Positions 1 to 9,056 of a stretch of DNA of 34,865 nucleotides are shown piece after piece. Position 1 is the stretch's first letter. Each line of letters starts with the position of its first letter. The translations under genes were made by a program, and so were the position numbers. This DNA comes from Thermoplasmata archaeon (GTDB lineage Archaea; Thermoplasmatota; Thermoplasmata; Lutacidiplasmatales; UBA184): positions 1-34,865 of the forward strand of contig JASHPV010000093.1 in the NCBI GenBank assembly GCA_030037875.1. The letters run 5' to 3'. Below the pieces are notes generated by a model. That model was given only the letters and a program-made list of their open reading frames with translations, searched no databases and was not told the DNA's origin.

Positions 1-499
1 ACCCGGGGAACTCGAAGGAGCTGTCGGCGCCAAGGGCCATCATTCCGGTGACGGAGACGTTGAGCTTGACGAAGGCGTTCAGGACGTTGGGGTCGGTGGT
101 GATGGTGGATTGGGAGAGCGTGACGGTGCCGGCGTCGCTGAACCAGAACACGTTGGCCAGACGCTGGGCGACCGTCCCCGCGGTTCCGATGAACTGAACC
201 CAGTCGATGGTAAGCTTCTCCACGATGAGCGTGCCGCCGGCTTGGACCGAGATATTGCCGGCCTCGTAGTAGACCGCGGACCCTGTGGTTCCGGGGCTCA
301 GGACGACGGTCTGGCCCGCCAACACCGTCAGGTCGCCGTGCCCGTAGCTCGCATCGGAACGGAACCCGCCGGCGGCCGATCCGGCCGTCGAAGGATGCGT
401 CGCCGCAGGGGCGAAAGCGAAGAGGAATCCGACCGAGCTGAGTACCAGAATTCCCAGGACGAAGGCGACCGCCACACCATTTCCTACGCTAAACTTCAC
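1..499 (-). CDS. Secreted/surface protein N-terminus, truncated by the left window edge
   Basis: Minus-strand open frame from GTG at 499: VKFSVGNGVAVAFVLGILVLSSVGFLFAFAPAATHPSTAGSAAGGF... with a signal-peptide-like hydrophobic N-terminus, open through base 1. Absent from the supplied ORF track. Confidence 0.75.
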   Translation of the reverse strand, partial: MKFSVGNGVAVAFVLGILVLSSVGFLFAFAPAATHPSTAGSAAGGFRSDASYGHGDLTVLAGQTVVLSPGTTGSAVYYEAGNISVQAGGTLIVEKLTIDWVQFIGTAGTVAQRLANVFWFSDAGTVTLSQSTITTDPNVLNAFVKLNVSVTGMMALGADSSFEFPG

Positions 500-636
500 G
501 AATGGGCCCCCATTTTCGCTAAAGCAATGGGACCGGTCTCGGTCCGTAGGATTTAGATGGGTTGGTCCCGGTATATGAACCAATCTCACGCAAGCACCGC
601 CGATAGCGCCGGCCTGAGGTGAAATGAGGCGCTCGG

Positions 637-1689
637 CTACGTTCCGACGTCCGAAACGCTGGTCCGAAGCACCACCTTGCCGAACACGTCCGGAGCCCCC
701 AGGCGTCGGAAGGCGTCGACCCCTTTCTCCCACTCCCACTCGCTATCCACGACGGGAACGAGGTGGCCCTGGGCTAGCTCGGCGTAGACTTGGTCGAACT
801 CCGCTCGGCTCGCCATCGTGCTGCCACGGATCGAGCCTTGCCGCCAAAAGAGCGTCCGGAGGTCGAGCTCGACATCGGGACCTTCCGTCGCCCCGATCAC
901 CACCAGTCGCCCGCCTCGCGCAAGGGCACGAAGGGATCGAGGGACCGTTTCGGCGCCCACCGAATCGAAGATCACATCCACGCCCCGCTTCTTGGTCCAG
1001 TCCCAGAGGAGCCGATCGTGGGACCTTTCCGCGGAGACGACGAGACCCGCCTCGGCTCCCAGCGCGACGGCACGTTCCACCTTCGCGGCATTCCGACCCA
1101 CCACCGCCACCCGCCCGCCGAGCCGGTGGGCGATTTGGACGGCGGCAGGAGCCACAGCCCCGCCGGCCCCGATGACCGCGACGGTTTCGCCAGGCCGAAG
1201 CTCGCCTACGGTCCGTAGCGCCCGCCAAGCCGTCTGAAACACCAAGGGGGCTGCGGCGGCTTGCGCCCAGCTCCATCCGGATGGCTTGGAGTGTACGTTC
1301 CGCCGTGGCACGACGACCAACTCCGTCGCGGAGCCTTGCGTGTGCTCCCCGAGGATCCGGAGATTCCGGCACAGCGATTCCTGGCCTTTGAGGCAATACT
1401 CGCAGGTGCCGTCCCAGAGCGCGGGGTTCACCAAGACCTCGGTCCCGAGGGGTACGTCGGACACGTCTTCCCCGACCGCGTCGACCACGCCGGCGGCGTC
1501 CGACCCGAAGACGTGCGGGAGCTCGATCGGGACCCCGGGGATCCCTTCCAGTACGAAACGGTCGAGCCGGTTGAACGCAGCCGCGCGTACGCGTACCCGC
1601 ACCTCTCCCGGGCCGGGTTCCGGCCGGGGAATGTCGACCCAGCCTACCCGCTCGGGTCCGCCATGGGCTGCGAAACCGAGCCCCTTCAC
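637..1689 (-). CDS. Zinc-dependent alcohol dehydrogenase / quinone oxidoreductase family (MDR)
   Basis: MDR pattern: GLGFAAHGGPERVGWVDIPRPEPGPGEVRVRVRAAAFNRLD...HVFGSDAAGVV...CEYCLKGQESLC...AVIGAGGAVAPAAVQIA. The track ORF starts upstream inside cysS; likely GTG start at 1689 overlaps the cysS stop. Confidence 0.9.
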   Translation of the reverse strand: MKGLGFAAHGGPERVGWVDIPRPEPGPGEVRVRVRAAAFNRLDRFVLEGIPGVPIELPHVFGSDAAGVVDAVGEDVSDVPLGTEVLVNPALWDGTCEYCLKGQESLCRNLRILGEHTQGSATELVVVPRRNVHSKPSGWSWAQAAAAPLVFQTAWRALRTVGELRPGETVAVIGAGGAVAPAAVQIAHRLGGRVAVVGRNAAKVERAVALGAEAGLVVSAERSHDRLLWDWTKKRGVDVIFDSVGAETVPRSLRALARGGRLVVIGATEGPDVELDLRTLFWRQGSIRGSTMASRAEFDQVYAELAQGHLVPVVDSEWEWEKGVDAFRRLGAPDVFGKVVLRTSVSDVGT

Positions 1690-3137
1690 GCCACGCCGTC
1701 CCGTTTCCACTGCCACCGGGTCTCGGTGCCTTGGTCCTCCAGCACGATCCCGGCCTGGAGGAGGGACTGCCGGATCCGGTCCGCTTCGCCGAAGTCTCCC
1801 CGGTTCCGGGCCCGGCCCCGGGCCTCGATCGCGACCTGCACGAGGGCCGAGAACTCCACCGGCGCCTTGGCGCTCGTTCGTTCCGGGAACAGTCCGAGGA
1901 CCTCCGCGGCCCAGCGATAGGGAGTTCCGAGGGTCACGAGCGCCGCGCCGGAGAGGCCTTCCAGCTTCGCGCTCCATTCGTTCAGCATCCGGCCCCAACC
2001 GTACAGCGCCGCGATGGCCTCACGCGTCTGGAAGTCCTCGGCCAGGATCTCATCGAGACGGAGCGGAAGCTCCGTCGCGGTCTTCGCGATCTCAGGGGGA
2101 AGCTCCCGGCCCGGGCGGGTGAGCCCCCCTCGAAGGAGCTCCTCTCGCAACCGACGATACGGTTGGGCCAGCGTCGCGTAGCCTTCGCGGGCCTCCTCGA
2201 GACTCTTGCCCTCCTCGTAATTGAGCGGGCTCCGGTAATTCGCGTTCAGATAGTAGAAACGGAGCACCTCCGGACCGTACCGGCGGAGGGCTCCTTCGAG
2301 CCCGCTGACGTTGCCGACGGACTTGGCCATCTTTTCGCCGTGCATCTGAAGCATGCCGCCGTGCATCCAATAGTTGACGAGCGGCTTCTTGCCCGAAGCG
2401 CCTTCGGCCTGGGCGATCTCGGCCTCGTGGTGGGGGAACTTGAGGTCCTCCCCGCCGCCGTGGATATCGTACTGATCGCCCAACAGCCGGCCGGTGATCG
2501 CCGTGTCTTCGATGTGCCAGCCCGGACGGCCCGGGCCCCACGGGCTCGCCCAGGCCGGCTCGCCCGGCTTCGCCGCCTTCCAGAGCGCGAAATCTTCCGG
2601 GGCCCGCTTCTTCGGGTCCATCTCCACGCGCGCGCCCGGGCGCAAAGCCTCCAGGCGCTGGCCCGAGAGCTGACCGTAATCCGGGAACTTCGCGACCTCG
2701 TAGTACACGTCGCCCTCGACGGCGTAGGCGAAGCCCCGGTCGATGAGGGTGGACACCTGGGCGATGATCTCTGGCATGTAGTCGGTGGCGAAGGGATAGA
2801 GATTCACGGCCCGGGCGTCGAGCTGGTCCATCCCCCGAAGCCAACCCTGGAAGTGGAATTCGGCGAGCTCGAGGGGGTCTCGACCCTCGGCCTGTCCGCG
2901 GGCGATGAGCCTGTCGTCGAGATTGGTCACGTTCTGGACGTAGAACACATGGTAGCCCCACCGGCGCAACGCCCGGGCCACGACGTCGAAGGTGATGGCC
3001 GTGCGGCCGTGTCCGATGTGGGCCTCCGCGTACGGAGTCAGTCCGCAGACGAACAACCCGACCCGGGGGCTCTCCCGGGGGACAAAGGCGCGGACCTCCC
3101 GAGAGAGAGTATCGTACACCCGGAACGCGCGAACCAC
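1686..3137 (-). CDS. cysS: Cysteinyl-tRNA synthetase
   Basis: HIGH motif ([41 protein letters not shown]), KMAKSVGN (KMSKS-like), [27 protein letters not shown]. Confidence 0.95.
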   Translation of the reverse strand: MVRAFRVYDTLSREVRAFVPRESPRVGLFVCGLTPYAEAHIGHGRTAITFDVVARALRRWGYHVFYVQNVTNLDDRLIARGQAEGRDPLELAEFHFQGWLRGMDQLDARAVNLYPFATDYMPEIIAQVSTLIDRGFAYAVEGDVYYEVAKFPDYGQLSGQRLEALRPGARVEMDPKKRAPEDFALWKAAKPGEPAWASPWGPGRPGWHIEDTAITGRLLGDQYDIHGGGEDLKFPHHEAEIAQAEGASGKKPLVNYWMHGGMLQMHGEKMAKSVGNVSGLEGALRRYGPEVLRFYYLNANYRSPLNYEEGKSLEEAREGYATLAQPYRRLREELLRGGLTRPGRELPPEIAKTATELPLRLDEILAEDFQTREAIAALYGWGRMLNEWSAKLEGLSGAALVTLGTPYRWAAEVLGLFPERTSAKAPVEFSALVQVAIEARGRARNRGDFGEADRIRQSLLQAGIVLEDQGTETRWQWKRDGVA

Positions 3138-3138
3138 A

Positions 3139-4284
3139 TCACACCGCCCTGAGGCCGCGCGTCACGTCGGACACCAGGTCCCGGCTGTCCTCGATTCCGC
3201 ACGAGAGTCGAACGAGGCCATCGCGGACGCCCCGGGCCGCGCGTTCGGCCGCGGGAACACTGGCATGGGTCATGGTGGCCGGGTGCTCGGCCAGCGATTC
3301 CACTCCGCCGAGGCTCTCGGCGAGCGTGAAGATCTTGAGCGCCTTGAGGAACCGTCGAGCCGCCGGTTCGCCACCCTTCAGCTCGAAGCTCACCATCCCC
3401 CCGCTGCCCGACATCTGACGGCGGGCCAGTTCAGCCTGAGGATGGGAGGCGAGGCCCGGATAGTGGACCGAGGCCACCCGGCGGTCCTTCTCCAGGAGGG
3501 CGGCGACCGCGTGGCCGTTCCGGTCATGGGCGCGCATGCGGACCCCCAGCGTGCGGATCCCCCGAAGGACCAGGAAGCAATCGACCGGGCTCGGGACGGC
3601 GCCGACGGCGTTCTGCAACCACGCCAGTCGCTCGCCCCATTCCGGGTCGGAGGTCACGAGGGCCCCCCCGATCAGGTCGGAATGTCCGCCCAGGTACTTC
3701 GTGGTGGAGTGGAGGACCAGATCCGCTCCCAGTTCCAGCGGTCGCTGGAATACCGGAGTTGCGAACGTGTTGTCCACGACCACGCGGGCCCCGTGCCGGT
3801 GGGCGAGGGCGGTGACGGCCGGGAGGTCGGTCAATTTCATCAGAGGATTCGTCGGGGTCTCCAGATAGACTACGGCCGTGGGGCCTTCCTCGAGCGCCGC
3901 CGTGAACGCGTCGACCGACGTGGGGTCAACGTACGTGATCGAGAGCCCGAACTGCCGCCGGTGGTGCTCGAACAGGCGCCAGGTACCTCCGTACAGGTCG
4001 TCCCCGGCGACGATCCGGTGATTGGAGGGAATGTCCTCGAGCAACGTCGCGAGCGCCCCGAGACCGGACGAGTAAGCGAGTCCCCGGCGACCGGTCTCGA
4101 GGTCGGCCAGGGCCGCCTCAAGGGAGGTCCGGGTCGGGTTCGATGTCCGAGAGTAGACGTAGCCCTTGTTCTCGTTCGGCGCCGACTGCTCGAACGTGCT
4201 CGACAGGTACAGCGGGGTGTTCACGGCGCCCGTCAGCGGATCCGGGCCACTCCCGGAATGGACGAGCCGGGTATCAAGCCGCAC
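3139..4284 (-). CDS. Cystathionine gamma-synthase/gamma-lyase family PLP enzyme
   Basis: MRLDTRLVHSGSGPDPLTGAVNTPLYLSSTFEQ...YSRTSNPTRTSLEAALADLE...HSTTKYLGGHSDLIGGAL (PLP-lysine motif). Confidence 0.92.
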   Translation of the reverse strand: MRLDTRLVHSGSGPDPLTGAVNTPLYLSSTFEQSAPNENKGYVYSRTSNPTRTSLEAALADLETGRRGLAYSSGLGALATLLEDIPSNHRIVAGDDLYGGTWRLFEHHRRQFGLSITYVDPTSVDAFTAALEEGPTAVVYLETPTNPLMKLTDLPAVTALAHRHGARVVVDNTFATPVFQRPLELGADLVLHSTTKYLGGHSDLIGGALVTSDPEWGERLAWLQNAVGAVPSPVDCFLVLRGIRTLGVRMRAHDRNGHAVAALLEKDRRVASVHYPGLASHPQAELARRQMSGSGGMVSFELKGGEPAARRFLKALKIFTLAESLGGVESLAEHPATMTHASVPAAERAARGVRDGLVRLSCGIEDSRDLVSDVTRGLRAV

Positions 4285-5677
4285 CGTGCGCCCCCCGATC
4301 CGATAGGTAAGTTAGGAGGTCATGGCGGGTGAGGAGCCCCAGTACCTGGCCACTCTTCGGGTCCCGTACCAAGAGGGCCCGGACCTCCTTGAGTCTCCGA
4401 AGGACCTCGCCAATCGGCTCCTCCTCCAGCACCTCCGGAAAGGTGGGTCCCATGACCGCCGTGACGGTCCGTTCGAGAACGGTCTGGTCGAGGAGGACGG
4501 CGCGCAGGATCTCCTCCTCCACGACGCTGCCCACGTTCTCCTTTCCCGCAAGTACGGGAAGCTGCGAGATGGAGTGCCGCTGGAGCAGGCCGAGGGCATC
4601 GCGCACGAGCGTCGTGGGGTCCGCGGCGACGAGCGCCGGTGCGACGTCCTTCCCCCGGACGAGGTCGCCCGCGGTCGCCCCCTCGTCCAGGAATCGGTTC
4701 TCCCTCATCCATTCGTCGGAGTAGAACTTCGATAGGTACCGGTCCCCCGAATCGGGCAACACCACCACGATGGTGGAGCCTTCGGGCACCGGACGTCGGG
4801 CCAGCCACTTGAGGGCGCCGGCCACCGCCGAGCCGGAGGAACCCCCGACGAAGAGCCCCTCCTCCCGAGCCAACCGGCGCGCCATCAGGAACGACTCCTT
4901 GTCGTCGACCTGGACGAACTCGTCCATCGCCTTGAAATCCACCGTCTTGGGAATCATGTCCTCCCCGATGCCTTCCACCTTGTACGGGGTAACGCGAATC
5001 GTTTCGTGCGTCTCGAAGTAGTGCTGCAGGATCGACCCCTTGGGATCGACCGCGATGATTTTGACCGAGGGCCGGTGGTCCTTGAAGTACCGTCCGATCC
5101 CGCTCACCGTCCCCCCGGTCCCGATGGTGGCGACGACGGCGGTCAGGGCGTCGCCGGCGCCGCGATCGATCTCGGGAGCGGTGCCCCGGTAGTGAGCGCC
5201 CGGGTTCTCGGGATTTTCATACTGGTTGGGATAGTAGGAGTTCGGGATCTCCTTCGCAAGGCGCTTCGCGACGGAGTAGTGGCTCATCGGGTGGTCGGGA
5301 GGAAGCTGGCTGGGAGTGATGACCACGCGCGCCCCGAACGCTCGGAGTAGTCGGATCTTCTCCGAGCTCATCTTATCCGGGATCACGAAGACCGCATGAT
5401 ACCCACGGACCGCGGCGACCAGCGCGAGGCCGACACCCGTGTTCCCGCTGGTGGCCTCGATGATAGTCCCTCCGGGTTTCAGCCATCCCTGCTTCTCCGC
5501 GGCATCGATCATCGTGGGACCGATCCGGTCCTTCACCGAGCCGCCCGGGTTGAGGTACTCGAGTTTGGCCAGTACACGGTACGGGTACCCCCGGGCCACC
5601 CGATTCAACGGGATGAGCGGGGTGCGACCGATCAGGTCGAGTATCGACCCGGGCTCAGAGGGCGGAGAAGCTCCCAC
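4274..5677 (-). CDS. Cystathionine beta-synthase (PLP domain plus C-terminal CBS pair)
   Basis: SILDLIGRTPLIPLNRVA...KLEYLNPGGSVKDRIG...ATSGNTGVGLALVAAVRGY...VATIGTGGTVSGIGRYFK; C-terminal tandem CBS-like repeats. Track ORF begins at 5779; GTG at 5677 is the better start. Confidence 0.9.
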   Translation of the reverse strand: MGASPPSEPGSILDLIGRTPLIPLNRVARGYPYRVLAKLEYLNPGGSVKDRIGPTMIDAAEKQGWLKPGGTIIEATSGNTGVGLALVAAVRGYHAVFVIPDKMSSEKIRLLRAFGARVVITPSQLPPDHPMSHYSVAKRLAKEIPNSYYPNQYENPENPGAHYRGTAPEIDRGAGDALTAVVATIGTGGTVSGIGRYFKDHRPSVKIIAVDPKGSILQHYFETHETIRVTPYKVEGIGEDMIPKTVDFKAMDEFVQVDDKESFLMARRLAREEGLFVGGSSGSAVAGALKWLARRPVPEGSTIVVVLPDSGDRYLSKFYSDEWMRENRFLDEGATAGDLVRGKDVAPALVAADPTTLVRDALGLLQRHSISQLPVLAGKENVGSVVEEEILRAVLLDQTVLERTVTAVMGPTFPEVLEEEPIGEVLRRLKEVRALLVRDPKSGQVLGLLTRHDLLTYLSDRGAHGAA

Positions 5678-5713
5678 GAGCCGGCCAGAAGCGGATTCCC
5701 CATTAACGCTACT

Positions 5714-5729
5714 GCCGCTTATTAGCGGC
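5714..5729. promoter_or_regulatory. Perfect 6-bp inverted repeat (GCCGCT-TATT-AGCGGC) in the divergent intergenic region, candidate operator
   Basis: Seen directly; lies between the CBS gene (-) and the BlaI-like gene (+). A second dyad GTTCG-N7-CGAAC is at 5768-5784. Confidence 0.35.
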
Positions 5730-5833
5730 GAGAATCTACCCCCCTCCCGGAATGGAGCGGACGGTAGCGTTCGTACCATTCGAACGGGTAATGGTTAAGG
5801 CACCCCCCCGTCCCAAATTGGTCGGAGATTCGC

Positions 5834-6196
5834 TTGCTTGGTGCACTCGAAACGAAGGTTCTGGCCTCCCTGCGGGAGCTCGAGGAGGCCCCGGCGGCCC
5901 GTGTGAGGGCCGACCTGCTGAGGCGCGGCACCCGGGTGGCCTACACCACGGTGGCCACCATACTGAGCCGCCTCTGGGGCAAGGGCCTAGTCCGCCGTCG
6001 ACGCGAAGCCTGTCGCGGGGGGGAACGCTACGTGTACCGGTACGCGCCCAATCTCGAGCACCGGTATCTGAGCGACCTCGTGAAGGGCGTGGTCCGCATG
6101 TTCGGTCCCGCGGGGGTGGTCCACCTCAACGAGGAGATCTCCAAGCTGCACCCGACCGAGGACCGGGAGCTCCGTCGGCGCCTCGGATTCGACTAG
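5834..6196 (+). CDS. BlaI/MecI/CopY-like winged-helix transcriptional regulator
   Basis: LGALETKVLASLRELEEAPAARVRADLLRRGTRVAYTTVATILSRLWGKGLVRRRREACRGGERYVYRY: PenR-type winged-helix pattern. Confidence 0.75.
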   Translation: MLGALETKVLASLRELEEAPAARVRADLLRRGTRVAYTTVATILSRLWGKGLVRRRREACRGGERYVYRYAPNLEHRYLSDLVKGVVRMFGPAGVVHLNEEISKLHPTEDRELRRRLGFD

Positions 6197-6209
6197 CGCG
6201 AGGCGCCCT

Positions 6210-7112
6210 GTGAGCGCCGCGTCCGGCCTGCTCTACCTTCCCGTCGTGGTATGGATCGCCACGGGCGTCGGGCTGCTCATCGCCTACCGGAAGTCCACCC
6301 CGCGGCTGGTGCTCCGGCTGGCGGCCGGATTTCTGGCGTTGTGGGCCGTGCTCGCCACCACGGTCCTGGCATGGGTTCTCTTGAACGGTGGGGTCGACGG
6401 AGTGGTGACGCTCCTCCACTCGCCGCTGCTCCTATTCCAAAGCCGGTGGATGCTCGTGTGGCTCACCGGAGCCGTGGGGGCTCTCGCTGTCCTCACGGTG
6501 GCCTTCTGCCTCAACCAGGTCGTGGGCCATGGGCTCTTGAGGGTGCTCGCCACCGACCCGGTTCCTTGGCCGGCCGCCTTACCCACGCCGGAGCGCCCCA
6601 CGTCCTTGCTCGAGTTCGAATCCCCCGCGGCGGAAGCGTTCTCGTTCACCCTGGTCGGGCTGGGTCTCAACGAAGGCCGCCTGCCCTTTCGCCGCGACGT
6701 GATCCTCGTCTCTCGACGCCTCCGAGCGCTGCTCGTCGGGAAGGAGTTTGAAGCGGTCGTCGCCCACGAGCTGGGTCATATCCGCGGCCTCGACTCCCGG
6801 TACCTCACTTTCCTTCGGACCTTCGCCCACATGATGCGGTGGGACCCTCTGCTGGCCTACCTTGCGCGCAGCCTCACGACGCGGGAGGAGTACCGGGCCG
6901 ACCTGGATGCCGCTCGGATCACCCATCAACCCCTCGCGCTGGCCCGGGCGCTGTACAAGGCCGTCACGACAGCCGACCTAGTTCCCGCTCGGCCGTTCCC
7001 GGCGCTGTTGGGCGCGACCGGCCGTCACGGCCGAAGCGAAGCCTACGAGAGGATTCGACGGCTCGTGGCACTGGCCGAATCCGGCGCGTTCGAGGGGGGG
7101 TCGATTGTCTGA
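6210..7112 (+). CDS. Membrane M56/M48-like metalloprotease (BlaR1-type protease core)
   Basis: Several hydrophobic segments followed by EAVVAHELGHIRGLDSRYLTFLRTFAHMMRWDPLLAYLARSLTTREEYRADLDAAR (HExxH plus downstream E/D residues). Confidence 0.8.
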   Translation: MSAASGLLYLPVVVWIATGVGLLIAYRKSTPRLVLRLAAGFLALWAVLATTVLAWVLLNGGVDGVVTLLHSPLLLFQSRWMLVWLTGAVGALAVLTVAFCLNQVVGHGLLRVLATDPVPWPAALPTPERPTSLLEFESPAAEAFSFTLVGLGLNEGRLPFRRDVILVSRRLRALLVGKEFEAVVAHELGHIRGLDSRYLTFLRTFAHMMRWDPLLAYLARSLTTREEYRADLDAARITHQPLALARALYKAVTTADLVPARPFPALLGATGRHGRSEAYERIRRLVALAESGAFEGGSIV

Positions 7113-7908
7113 GCGGCGGGTGACCCGCCGAGGTCGCCGGACCTGGATCGCTGTGGCCGTCGTTGCGGCCGGAATTCTGCTCGTCCTTCCGGTGATCGGG
7201 ACCCCGGCGGCCGCCGCGTACCCTGTGCTCCCGGACCGGGACTGGAGCCCCATCCTGGGCGCTCTCGGGGGCCCCACCCTCACACCGGGAGGCGCCGGCT
7301 CGGTGACGTTCCGCCTGGAGAACCCCTTGCCAGACCCGCTTGTCGGGACCCGGGTCTCCCTCCAGGTGTACGCGTTCAACCCGACGAACGGGGGCGCCGT
7401 TCAATCTCCTCCCGCCGGCTCGGCGCCCACGTTTCCCGGCGGAACGCTCGGCGACAACGCCACCCCGCCCGCCGAGCTTCCGTTCGGCACGAGCTGGAAC
7501 GAGAGCCTGCCGGTCACCGTACCGTCCACCGCACCCACCGGGGACTACGCGGTCCGCTTCTCGGTGACCTTTTCGATGAACAACACGAGCTACCTCCTCG
7601 AGTCGAGAGGGTTCTTCTCGGCCACGGCGTGGGCCCGGGCGACGGAGTATCCGAACGGGACCCCCACGATCAACGCGAGCGAGCTGGGCGTCTCGGGGGT
7701 CGTCCCCGAGACCTCCATCCTCGTGAGCCCCTCGTCCACGCCGGCGGTCCTGTACGTGGTGCTGGGCGTCGGACTCGCGTTCGCGGCGCTGGGGGCTTAC
7801 TGGTGGGCCCGGTCCGAAACGAAATCCAGGTCGGGCGCTCGCCGGCCTTCTCCGCCCCAGAGCGCCCCCACGGCCTTCGGAAGCAAGCGGAGTAACGATG
7901 GCGACTGA
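7105..7908 (+). CDS. Exported/membrane-anchored protein of unknown function
   Basis: N-terminal hydrophobic signal (TWIAVAVVAAGILLVLPVIGTPAAAA), extracellular-looking middle, C-terminal TM (VLYVVLGVGLAFAALGAYWWA). Overlaps the preceding gene by 8 bp. Confidence 0.7.
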   Translation: MSERRVTRRGRRTWIAVAVVAAGILLVLPVIGTPAAAAYPVLPDRDWSPILGALGGPTLTPGGAGSVTFRLENPLPDPLVGTRVSLQVYAFNPTNGGAVQSPPAGSAPTFPGGTLGDNATPPAELPFGTSWNESLPVTVPSTAPTGDYAVRFSVTFSMNNTSYLLESRGFFSATAWARATEYPNGTPTINASELGVSGVVPETSILVSPSSTPAVLYVVLGVGLAFAALGAYWWARSETKSRSGARRPSPPQSAPTAFGSKRSNDGD

Positions 7909-9047
7909 CGGAGCAACCGGCGCACGACGTGCGTCGGAAAGTCGATGTCCCCGAACGCCACGATCGTCTCCGTCGTGCCGGATTCCTTGAGCGCCTCCAG
8001 AATGGCCTCGAGCTCCGTGTCGGAGAACTTGAGAAACAGCCGGCGGAGGTACTGCGCCTTGTCGAACTCCTCGCCGAACTCCCGGCGCCAGGACTCGTCG
8101 TATCGCGAGAGCCGGGCCGCCGACAGGTCGTCATCGACCAGGGCCTCGTGCACCACGTCGACCGCGAGTTCCGCGGCCCGCATCCCCGTGTAGATCCCTC
8201 CGCCCGAGAGCGGTTTCGCCTGCGCTGCGGCATCGCCCACGAGGACGATGCGCGGGCCGGAAATGTTCGGAACGGTACCGATCGGAATTCCCGAAACGAG
8301 ATAGCCCGTGGGGTTCCGAAGGGGCTGGCCGAACCGCCGGCCGATCTGGGCGACGAGATGCTCGTAGTACACGCGGGCGGGCGTGCCGTCGGCGTTGGAC
8401 GCGACGCCGACACGAGCTCCGCCGGCGCCGTCCGGGATCCACCAGCCGAAGAGGCCTGGAGAGATCGTGTTGCCGACATAGACCTCGACGAGGTCCGGGT
8501 CTCCCGGTGACTGGGGAAATTCCGCCTCGAATGCCGGCAGGATCTCGACGGGCCGTCGGAGCCGGAAGGCCCGGGCCACGGCGCTCGCCACCCCGTCCGC
8601 GCCGACCACGATTCTCGCTTCGATCTCGCCGGGACGGTTCCCGTGGCGGGTGACCTTGGCGCGGACGCTCCCGTTCGGCGGTCCCACAAGGCCGTCGAAC
8701 CGGGTCTCGGTCTCGAACGCGGCCCCCGCGTTGGCCGCTCGGTCGGCCAAGGCGATGTCCAGACCGGCTCGGTCGATGACGAAGGCCCTTGGCTCGGGCG
8801 CTCGGAAGGAGAGGGATTTCAATTGGGGGCTGAACACGGTCGCGCCGTGTACCGGCCGACGGACGACCTGAGGAGCCTTCGCCAGGTCGAGCACTCGACG
8901 GGAAACGAGGCCGGCACACTGGACCGGATACCCGACTCGTCCGTGCTCTTCGATGACCAGGACGGAATGACCGTGTCGAGCGAGCCGTTCGGCGGCAGTG
9001 GAGCCGGCGGGCCCCGCCCCGACCACCAGGACATCGACCGCCGTCAC
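7797..9047 (-). CDS. Geranylgeranyl reductase family FAD-dependent oxidoreductase
   Basis: VDVLVVGAGPAGSTAAERLARHGHSVLVIEEHGRVGYPVQCAGLVSRR...VGDAAAQAKPLSGGGIYTGMRAAELA. Confidence 0.9.
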   Translation of the reverse strand: MTAVDVLVVGAGPAGSTAAERLARHGHSVLVIEEHGRVGYPVQCAGLVSRRVLDLAKAPQVVRRPVHGATVFSPQLKSLSFRAPEPRAFVIDRAGLDIALADRAANAGAAFETETRFDGLVGPPNGSVRAKVTRHGNRPGEIEARIVVGADGVASAVARAFRLRRPVEILPAFEAEFPQSPGDPDLVEVYVGNTISPGLFGWWIPDGAGGARVGVASNADGTPARVYYEHLVAQIGRRFGQPLRNPTGYLVSGIPIGTVPNISGPRIVLVGDAAAQAKPLSGGGIYTGMRAAELAVDVVHEALVDDDLSAARLSRYDESWRREFGEEFDKAQYLRRLFLKFSDTELEAILEALKESGTTETIVAFGDIDFPTHVVRRLLRQSPSLLRLLPKAVGALWGGEGRRAPDLDFVSDRAHQ

Positions 9048-9056
9048 GGGTCGGAC

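Noticed and set aside
2992-4332. 446-aa plus-strand ORF (and the 473-aa ORF at 1731-3152)
   Set aside because: Antisense shadows of cysS and the cystathionine gamma-lyase/synthase gene; no recognisable domain.
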